Below, one piece after another: positions 51,274-59,456 of a DNA stretch of 64,000 nt (the first letter of the stretch is position 1; the number at the start of each line of letters is the position of its first letter). Position numbers and translations under genes: made by a program. The notes under the pieces are model-generated. The model made no database searches. It was not told the origin of the DNA and saw only the letters and a program-made list of their open reading frames with translations. The DNA is from Thecamonas trahens ATCC 50062 (lineage: Eukaryota > Apusozoa > Apusomonadida > Apusomonadidae), in the NCBI RefSeq assembly GCF_000142905.1, contig NW_013657676.1, forward strand, positions 561,256 to 625,255, given 5' to 3'.

Positions 51274-54200
51274 TTACTGCTGGTGGTGGTGGTGGTCATG
51301 ATGGGGCGGCTGGGTCTGAGGCTGGGCCGAGGCCGGAACAAATACCGGATATTCGGGGAGCGACAGGCCTGGCAGGGCCGGCATCGGTGTGACGGTGGGT
51401 GCAGGAGCGGGTGCGGTAGGGGCTGCGGCAGGGGTTGCGGCAGGGGTTGCGGCAGGGGTTGCGGCGAGCGAGGCCGGGGTGGGCGCAAAGGCACCGCCCA
51501 CCATCTGCTGATGATGCATCTGGTGCATCTGCTGCTGCTGCTGCCACTGCAGGTACTGCTGGTGCTGGAGCCACTGCTGGTGCTGGAGCCACTGCTGCTG
51601 TTGGGCCATGAGCTGGGCGTGAGACGGTACAGCGCCGACGGGCATCGCCGGCACGGCGGCGCCTGGGGCGGGAGCGGGGGGAGGGACGACGGCGGGAGCG
51701 GGAGCGGAAGCAGGAGCACTGCCCTGGATCAATGACAGCAGCATCTTCCCGGCCTGGTTGGCATCGACAGGTGCGCGCTGCGGCGGAGCCTGGATGCCGG
51801 GCGCCGGAGGAATCGGGATGGCCGACAGCGGAGTCTTGGCGCCGCCCTTCTTCTTGCGGTTGCGGTTACGGCGCTTCTTCTTGCCCTGACCCTGGCTCTG
51901 ACCCTGGCTCTGACCCTGGCTCTGACCCTGGCTCTGACCCTGGCCCTGACCCTGGCTCTGACCCTGGCCCTGACCCTGGCCCTGACCCTGGCTCTGGTTC
52001 TGCGGCTGTGCCAGCGATTGCGGCTTCTGAGCCTGCTGCTGGCCAGCGGGGTGGGCAGCCGGTGCACCCTGCTGCTTGCCACCACTGCGCGAAGACTGGC
52101 CTGACGAACGGCGCTGGTTGTTGGACCGCTTGCCTCGGCCGCCACCACCACCACCACCACCGCCGCCGCCGCCGCGCGAACGCGACGGGCCCGCACTCGC
52201 AGCAGGCGACGGAGTGGCGGCCCGGCGCGAGGAGAGGTTGACGAGGACGCCGAGTGGGACAGACATGCCGCGCTGGTGCGAGACAAGGCCGCCAAGCGAG
52301 ACGCCACCTAGCATCGGCTTGTCGAGAAGAACCTTGATCGACTCGTCGTCGACACCAACGACGACGCCGCGGACGCCAAACGGCATCTTACCAGCGGGCG
52401 CGACCGAGACGACGCGGTCGCCGATGGCAAACGAGGTCGTGTTGGCGTTGGCCGGCGGAATCCATCCAGTCTCCTCGCGGGCAAAAACATCGGCATACGA
52501 GACAGTGACCTCGGTGGGCTCAGATGTCTTGGCGTCGGCAGCCTTGACCTGCTTGTCGAGCGCGCGCTCGAGGTTGGCCACAACATCGGGCGCGGCGACT
52601 TGGGTGGTGACCGGGACCATCGGCGCCTTCCAGAACGGCTGCTGTCGGAACCAGGCCTCGATCTCCTTGACGTACCCGATACCGCCCTCGTTGGCAAAGA
52701 GCTTGTTGGCATCAAACTTGTCGAGACGCGAGTTCTTCTCGAGCACCTTGAACACCGCCGGGAACTTGGCCTTGTACTCTTTGAGCAGCGCGACAGCGAG
52801 CGGCGAGTAGAACCAGTCGAACCGCTTCGACTTGGCGTCCCACATTTCCTCGACGTAGCCGAGTCGCTTGAGCCGTTTCGAGTTGAGCTTGAGCTTGAGC
52901 CCAAGGTTGCCGCGACCGGGCTCGACAAAGACGAGGCCCATGAGGCGGGCGAGGGCGCCGAACGAGGTCTTAACCTTCTTCGCCATCGCACCCATGGTGA
53001 TAAAGCCGGTGTTGGTGGCCGAGGAGTTGAGCACGCCGGCACCAACATTCGCCACGTTCTTGGGGCCGGTCATGGAGACAACAACCTTGCCCTTGGCGTC
53101 GGGCGCAGGCCCGACGACAATGCCCGACGAGCCGTAGTACTCGACGGCCTTGCCCTTGGGCAGGTGGACCACGAGCTGACCAGCCGGGTGGCGCTCCGCC
53201 GGCGGCACGGCGTTGCGGGTGGCAAACCGCGGGTCGCCAGCGCGGCCCTCGCCGTGAGCAAGGTCGTCCGGGCGGACAATGAGCGAGAGCGGAATCTTCT
53301 CCCGCACCTGCGCGTACTGGACTGAGGTGGCACCAGTCTTGGACGAGCGAAGCAGGCGTTCGGCGCGCTGCACAACGACAAAGACACCGACGCCGCGGCG
53401 GCCATCGTCTGGGTTCGAGACCTCGATAGCCTTCTGGAAGTAGTAGTCGCCAGCAGATGAGGCGTAGTCGCGGACAAAGCCTGAAGCCTCGGCCTTGGAA
53501 AAGGCGCGGTACTTGCCGGCAGCGTTGATGGCGCCATGCGGCGCCTCGAGGCCGACGACTCGGGCCTGGAACAAGTACGGCGCATCAACGTAGACCACCG
53601 TCGAGAGCAGGGTCGACGCGAGGTTCGAGAGCGCAGCAGCGTCGGCCTCGGCCACGTCCAGCTCGGCTTCAGTGTCGAGCTCGAGAACGAGCGACGGGTG
53701 CTTCGACGGGTAGTTGAAGACCTTGACCGGGACAGCGGTGAGTCGGGTCGAGACAATCGGCAGGTAGGCGAGCGAGGGAAAGAGAAACGGGCCAGCGGAA
53801 CCAAGTGCCACGCCATCGGTCAGTCGCGACTGGTAGCGCACAATCTCTGGGAGCGAGTACGTCGCCACCGAAGTGTGGGTCTCGACAATGTCCGGCAGTC
53901 GCGCCGGGTATGGTGAGGTGTAGCCCTCGGTCACCGACGGGTCGTGCGCGTACAGCTTCTCGCTACCGTACGAGTTGCGGTGCAGCTCGGCAGCGGTGAG
54001 CGCCGACGCCGGAATCGAGTCGTGGGCAGCGACGAGTGAGGCTTCGTCGAGGAACGGGAGGAGGACGACACCCTCCCACTCGTTGCGCTTGCCGTTCATG
54101 TCGACATCAAAGTCCTCGGGGTACATGTCGATGATGGGCGAGTCGTCATCGGTCATCAGTCGCCGGTACGGCTCGGGGAGGAGCTGCGCCGAAGCGGCCG

Positions 54201-54590
54201 GCAGGACGGAGAGCAGCTGCTGGAATGGCTTGAACGGCGTCCCGAGCTCAAAGTGGAACTCGAGGTCGGCGAGGTCGCGCAAGTCGGACGTGATCGGCGC
54301 GTAGTGGTACGGGTAGAACCACGACCACGAAGCGACGCCGTGGTAGTAGTAGTGGAGGACCCAGAGTAGGCCCTCGATGTACGCCTCCTTCATCGCCTGT
54401 CGGTCGGCCTCGGCGTAGGTACCAAACTTGGACATGTAGTACGCCTGCTTCCACGCGTTCTTCTCCTCGGCGAGGTCGTCAGCAGCGGCTGCGGCGAGCA
54501 CGGCAGCCTCGCCCGCGTCGAGCACCGCAGTGTCGGCGAGCGAGTCGGTGTTCGGGTCAAAGTAGACAACAACCTCGGCGTCCGAGCCGA

Positions 54591-54621
<31 letters not shown>

Positions 54622-56602
54622 AACGCCCATCGACGCGAGGTCAGCAGCAAGGAGCGAGGGCTTGGCAGCGCCGGTCTTGGCCTTGGCCTTAGTTTTCGGG
54701 CTGGCGCCCGGCTGCGGCGTAGAGGCCGAGGTGGTCCCAGAGCTAGCGGACGCGGTGGCGCCACGGCGGACAGCCTCGACGGCCGAGGCGTTTGCCGAGG
54801 CCGATGAGTCGGTGATGACACCATCGCCGGTGGAACGGGAGCCGACCTTGGCACCCTTGCCGCGGCCGCGGCCCTTGCCCTTGCCCTTGCCGGACTTGTG
54901 GCCCTTCCAAGCCTCGTCGACAATGGACGAGGCAAAGAGGTCGAGCTCGTACTCGGCAAGTTCGGCGACAAAGACCTCCATGCGGGCGAGATTGAGCTCG
55001 CCCGAGTTGTTGATGTAGCCGCCGAGAGTGGGGAGGACACGCTTGTAGGTGTTGAAGATGGTGTCGAGAGCGCCCTCGGCAATGTCGAGGAACGGAAGCG
55101 TGGGCAGAAAGTCGTTGCCGATGAGGAAGCAAATGAAGATCCAGTCGTCAATGATGCGCTCGACGTCAAACTCGAATGGGAGCTCGAGCTCCGAGTACTC
55201 AAACTCGAGGTACTCGCGGAGGAGCGCCAGCGAGAGGAACATGAACTTGTCCGAGCCACGCGAGTTGCCGCGGCCAAAGGTGACTTCCTCGCGGAGAAGC
55301 GCAAAGTGCGGCTCGTGGGTGAGGAGGCCGAGGAAGATGAGGTCTGCGTCCAGGCCGTACATGCAGTGGCGCACGTTCGGGTTGTAGCCCGGCTGCATCT
55401 TGGAGCGGCGGATGAACTCCATGATCTTGTGCTCGCCCTCGCCGGGCACCTCGTGGCCCGAAAGGATCACGTCCGGCACCTGCCAGTTGGCGTCGGTCTT
55501 GATCTTGCTCCGGATAAAGTACTCCAGGTACGCGGTCAGCCGCGCCATAAACTCGGTGCCCGGCGTAATGCAGTTGGAGTCAAACTGCTCCAGCTCGGCC
55601 AGCGCGGGGTTGACCTTCAGCTTCTTGGCGTACAGCACCTCACGCTCCTTGGCGGAGCGGAACCGGCGTGCACGCTGCTGGTTCATCTTGGCCCGCGGCG
55701 CCACGCCGTCGATGGCCATGAACAGCACCTTTTGCGGGCGGACAAGCTGAACAAGCCGGTCAAGGTACCGTCCGATGGCGGCAAACATCTCGTCCTCGGT
55801 CAGATGAAAGTTCGGATCGGTGTCGTCCGGATGGGTAGCGTTGTGCACAATGCCATTCATGTCAAAGTAGAGATTGTCTGGGATGTTGGAGAGGTGAGGA
55901 GATGCCGGCAGGAAGAGGAGGAAAGGGGGGAGATTACGGGCTGCAGGCCCCGAGAGAACGTGGAGAAAACCACAGAAGACCACGTAGAAGAGACCACACA
56001 GGGCAAGTTACAGCAAGTACGTACCAAAGACCGGATTGTGATCAGCATTGGTGATGAACGAGTTGATGAGAGCATACCGCTCCGAGACAAAGCGGTAGAA
56101 CTTGGGCACCTGCTCGCGGTGACGGTGAGCCGGTTGGGGGTGGGGGGGGGGGGGGGGGGGGGGTGGGGGCTGAGTGTGGGGGGCNNNNNNNNNNNNNNNN
56201 NNNNNNNNNNNNNNNNNNNNNNNNNNNNNNNNNNNNNNNNNNNNNNNNNNNNNNNNNNNNNNNNNNNNNNNNNNNNNNNNNNNNGTCGCAGGCGTGCCGA
56301 ATGACTATGATGTCGGCCCAAGCCCTGAAGGAAGACGACAGCATCCTTCCCGAGATCCCACCACGTCACCAGTCGCGTCAAGCATCCAGTGCTCCGCCTC
56401 CGAGCGCACAAAGCAGTCGTGGTACTTGCGCAGATGATACGTCCGTTTCTTGATCTCCAGACCAGACCCAGAATGCGGAAGCTCGAGGATGAGGTCATCG
56501 AGTGTGGGGGGCAGGGGCAGGGAAGGGAGACGAGAGGGGGTGGGTGGGAGGGTGGGGCGGGGGGCGGGGGGGCGGGGGTCTTGGCTGAGTGCGTACTCCC
56601 AT
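51274..56602 (-). CDS. XRN1: 5'-3' exoribonuclease 1 (XRN1), three exons, scaffold gap in intron 1
   Basis: Cytoplasmic 5'-3' RNase that degrades decapped mRNA. Model: exon 1 56602-56597 (M-G only, donor GTACGC), exon 2 56109-56025, exon 3 55877-51274. All phases agree, total 1564 residues. The joined start reads MGVPKFYRFVSERY, the XRN family N-terminus. Further landmarks: NLYFDMNGIVHNATHP, FMAIDGVAPRAKMNQQR, RARRFRSAKERE, GTEFMARL, SGHEVPGEGEHKIMEF, YGLDADLIFLGL and IGNDFLPTLPF, which carry the catalytic acidic residues. XRN1-specific middle domains follow, including an SH3-like region near FAREETGWIPP. An acidic DDDDDDD insert lies near 54596. The last 230 residues are low complexity: SQGQGQ repeats, RNRNRKKK, then Q/H/A/P-rich. 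The start across the gap is inferred from splice phase and family N-terminus. Confidence 0.88.
51888..51996 (-). repeat. 12-bp tandem repeat coding Q-S/G-Q-G in the XRN1 tail
   Basis: Units of the type CTCTGACCCTGG / CCCTGACCCTGG (plus-strand view) repeat about nine times and code QSQG/QGQG. They lie between Asn/Gln-rich sequence and the basic RNRNRKKK patch of the XRN1 C-terminus. Confidence 0.8.
56185..56284. other. 100-N scaffold gap
   Basis: Exactly 100 Ns, a conventional placeholder, so the true size is unknown. It sits inside intron 1 of XRN1. The left flank ends in GAGTGTGGGGGGC (56172-56184). The same 13 bases occur at 56500-56512 in the right flank. Confidence 0.97.
56285..56499 (-). 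pseudogene. orphan DEP-domain coding fragment at contig edge
   Basis: On the minus strand, from 56499 down to the gap, the sequence reads DDLILELPHSGSGLEIKKRT, then YHLRKYHDCFVRSEAEHWML, which fits a DEP domain (membrane/GPCR-associated). The expected end of the domain is present only if the frame changes twice: DAVVFLQGLG in a second frame and ADIIVIRHACD in a third. No start codon or splice acceptor in the right place was found. It sits inside what should be XRN1 intron 1, so it is probably a low-quality or misplaced contig tail rather than a gene at this locus. Confidence 0.45.
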
Positions 56603-56779
56603 GGTGGGTAAGGGTGTGCGAGAGTGAGAGGTGGGTGGGCGTGTGAGGGCGGAAGTCAGTCACTTGCTTGAGTTGCCTGGAATGAGGTCGCTCTCGTTGT
56701 TATTATGCAATAATATTCGTTTCCGTTTCGATCGGCTGCAGAGGGAGTTTGGCCGTAACTCTAAGCGGTACGGTCGTCG

Positions 56780-57155
56780 TTCAGACACGTTGTCGCGCGT
56801 CAATAAGTGGACAACGCGATGATGCTTGACTTCCAGGTCACCGGCCGGCGCTGCGCGACGCCTGCTTGGCCTGCGGCTCGAGGTGAGAGGCGCGCATGCA
56901 CGTGATGGCGGCCGATAGGTAGACGCCCGCCTGAAGAATGCCCGACCTGGGAGTATGGGCGAGGCGCGCGAGGTGGCGTACGGCGCGGACGGTGCGGAGC
57001 TTGTTGTTGACGACCCCGACGACCGGGAAGGAGAGCATGACAGAGTTGAACACAGCGGCCGGACGGGAGAGCACGACGATGTTGTGGATCTTCTTGCGAT
57101 GGACGAGCTGGCCGGTCGGCGTGGCCGTTGCCGACATGAGGAGCGATGGCTGCAA
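56780..57155 (-). pseudogene. decayed gene copy B of a dispersed family (homologous to 40310-40651)
   Basis: Minus-strand homologue of copy A. A good splice-acceptor-like sequence (TTTTTTTCTGATTGCAG) precedes the homology at about 57156. One frame gives HRKKIHNIVVLSRPAAVFNS, then VMLSFPVVGVV, then VYLSAAITCMRASHL before a stop; another frame is conserved further 3' (GDLEVKHHRVVHLLTRDN). No full ORF spans the whole block. The surrounding 56603-57412 spacer (810 bp) contains nothing else I can name. Confidence 0.5.
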
Positions 57156-57412
57156 TCAGAAAAAAACAAGGTCAAATCGAGCCATTTTGCCTCGCGAGCA
57201 GTCGCGGCAACATCGGCAGCGCGCCGCAACAGCGCTAGCCACCCAAGCTTCGGGAGCCGAGACTACTGCACTAGTCGGACCAAGGCTTAGAGGACGAGCT
57301 AGGCTTGCATATAGGCGAGATTTTGCTGTCGTGAGTGTCGTTGTTGTCGAGCATGCAAAGGTCAAGCTCGGGTAGGTTCACCGCGTGTGGATCGTGGGCG
57401 AGGCTGCTCGGC

Positions 57413-58735
57413 ATGAATGTGCGGGTCGGAAGGGTGATCATGGTGGTGCTGCTGGGGTGGTTGATGTACCAAATGACGGTGACGCTTACGTATACGCTGC
57501 GACCGAGGGGTAGAGCAAGCCACGTGCATGATCAGGCGCAGAAGGCACGCGATGCCAAGGTTACAGCGCTCGAGGCCCGCATCGACCATCTCGAGCGGCT
57601 AGCGTCGACACGATCGCGGCAACACGCAGCGCTAGCGACGGCGCAACTGGCCAAACATGGACAAGAGGCCGAGAGCTGGGCAACGTACCTTGGGCTTGAT
57701 GATGCCGACGTGGCCGAGATCGACGACCGAAGCGTGCCGGATGAGGTGCGGCGGAGTAGTGGGAGCGGGCGCAAGGCTGGTGAGCCGCTGCGGGTACTTA
57801 TCTTCTCATGGGCGACCGAGGACACATACACCAAGTACGAGACCGAGGTGTACTGGAAGGCATGCTATGCGGCCACCCACGGATATGATCTGATCATCAC
57901 CGATGAGCTCGATCCCAAGCTTGTGGCCGCTGAGGCCGCCGATGGCGACGATGAGTACTCGCAGGAAGGCTGGTACCGTGAGGAGCGGATGTACGCGTGG
58001 CACAAGGCGCTGACGCGACATCTGGTCTCGGGCGAGTACGACCTGGTGTACATGATTGGCGCAGACACGCTCCTTGTCCCGCCGATGATGAACTTTGCAC
58101 TCACACGGTACTACGAGGGCCACCCGCTGACCATCATGGATCAGAAGTTCCAGTTCTGGGGCTACAACCAGAACGCGCTGCTGTTCTCGACACAGGCGGC
58201 CGGATCGTGGCTTGAGGCATTTCGTGCCGTTTTCTTTGCGCGGCACAAGCAGTTTACACTCCAGTCGGACAACGGCTCGTTCATGGAGACGATGCTCGAG
58301 TTTCTCGGCGCCGAGGCCGAGCTCAACGGACTCCCGGGCTATGATGGCAAGTGCGGCAAGCTTGCAGTGCTGGACATACCGGCCGGCAAGCTTGCCAAGA
58401 TAGACTTTTCGACCTACGAGGCGACGATGCTCGCTTACAGCGAGTGTTTCTTCCCGGAGCTCGGCCGGCTAGCCGGGCCGTACAACGAGCGCAAGTCGTC
58501 GTTCGTCAACTTTGTGGCCCACACCGACGAACGGCCGTGGGCCAACTGCTGGGGTGGCCTCCGGCTCAACCATCCGGATGAGTGGCGCTCACGCTGCTTC
58601 GGTATCCATCTCAACGGCGCTGGCCGTGACGCGAGCATGATTAGCAACTTTCCGCACCCGGCGGAGTGCGAGGCGCCCGGCTTTGACTGGGACTCGCACG
58701 AGTACAACCCCGCCAACCGGGGCACGGCAGGATGA
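57413..58735 (+). CDS. type II membrane protein, glycosyltransferase-like (GT34-like)
   Basis: 440 residues from ATG 57413 (MNVRVGR). A short basic N-terminus, a signal-anchor helix (about 6-28, VIMVVLLGWLMYQMTVTLTY), a coiled-coil stem (about 45-85) and a lumenal catalytic-like domain form the classic Golgi glycosyltransferase layout. Landmarks: LRVLIFSWATEDTYTKYE, CYAATHGYDLIITDELD, MYAWHKALTRHLVSGEYDLV, YMIGADTLLVPP, QFWGYNQNALLFST, then DNGSFMETML and a late GIHLNGAGRD. The H-G-Y-D ... W-x-K ... YDLV-x-x-x-x-A-D-x-L order resembles the alpha-galactosyl/xylosyl GT34 pattern (HGY...W-K...W-D-x-D), though the DxD is degenerate (GADT). Donor and acceptor unknown. The stop is 2 bp from the convergent SET gene. 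Confidence 0.55.
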   Translation: MNVRVGRVIMVVLLGWLMYQMTVTLTYTLRPRGRASHVHDQAQKARDAKVTALEARIDHLERLASTRSRQHAALATAQLAKHGQEAESWATYLGLDDADVAEIDDRSVPDEVRRSSGSGRKAGEPLRVLIFSWATEDTYTKYETEVYWKACYAATHGYDLIITDELDPKLVAAEAADGDDEYSQEGWYREERMYAWHKALTRHLVSGEYDLVYMIGADTLLVPPMMNFALTRYYEGHPLTIMDQKFQFWGYNQNALLFSTQAAGSWLEAFRAVFFARHKQFTLQSDNGSFMETMLEFLGAEAELNGLPGYDGKCGKLAVLDIPAGKLAKIDFSTYEATMLAYSECFFPELGRLAGPYNERKSSFVNFVAHTDERPWANCWGGLRLNHPDEWRSRCFGIHLNGAGRDASMISNFPHPAECEAPGFDWDSHEYNPANRGTAG

Positions 58736-58737
58736 CG

Positions 58738-59384
58738 TCACGTCGCACTGTCAGCAGCCACGTACCAGGCTGCAGCCCGAGCGGCAGCGCTTGGCCCAAA
58801 GGCGTAGTCGATGACTATCTCGCTCCCGGCGGCAATGTCAGTGGCGGCGACGAGGGCCGCGCCATGGATGACGTTGTCGGCGGATGTGGTAAAGTCTGCG
58901 TTGGGGACCCGCGCAATTTGATCGCTATCCAGCGTAGTCAGATCAAACACTATCGACTGGACGCGGGCGTTGGAGCTTCTGGTCCGGCATGATTGGCAAA
59001 GTGGCCGACGGCGACGTAGCTATCGCCATCATCAAAGGCTCGCGCCAGGCTCGGCCAGCCCGCCGAGCGGTAGCGATCGACACAGGACCGCCATACCGTG
59101 GTAGACAAGGCCGAGATGGCGACAGCTCCATCAAGTACTCTTTGCACACATGGGAGAGCAAGGAGGTACTCGTTGTCCACATACGCCGGATTGAGCGACA
59201 TAATGGCAACCTGATCGTCAGAGAAAGACACGCCTGGGTAGAGGGCAATGACAGAGCCAGTGAGAATGGCGTCTCGGGCAAAGAGACCAGCACCGGCACC
59301 AGGTATGAGCGAGTCTTGTACAGTTACTTGGCTTTGGTAGTCTGCGTCGAGAAGCTCGAGCGCTGCGGAAGAGGTGGCGCTCAT
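58738..59384 (-). CDS. small SET-domain protein (single-base frameshift)
   Basis: About 215 residues from ATG 59384 if one base is restored at about 58972. Before the break: IPGAGAGLFARDAI (SET start), VIALYPG and VGHFANHAGPEAP. After it: NARVQSIVFDLTTL and GSEIVIDYAFG (the SET C-flank with the catalytic Tyr). Together these give the G-x-G-x-F, N-H-x-x-x-P-N-A and Y-x-F/Y order of lysine methyltransferases. The NHAGPEAP|NA segment has an extra residue pair compared with the usual NH-S/C-x-x-PN. Without the restored base the protein ends at a TAG 20 codons further on and lacks the catalytic Tyr. Substrate unknown. Confidence 0.65.
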
Positions 59385-59456
59385 GCTGGTGTGGGCGATG
59401 GCGACAGGTGGTGAGCGGGAGCAGCAAGATGTGTCGGGCGGGGCATTGACGGCATT

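Noticed and set aside
56163..56453. open frames running through the N gap
   Set aside because: They exist only because Ns are read as unknown residues.
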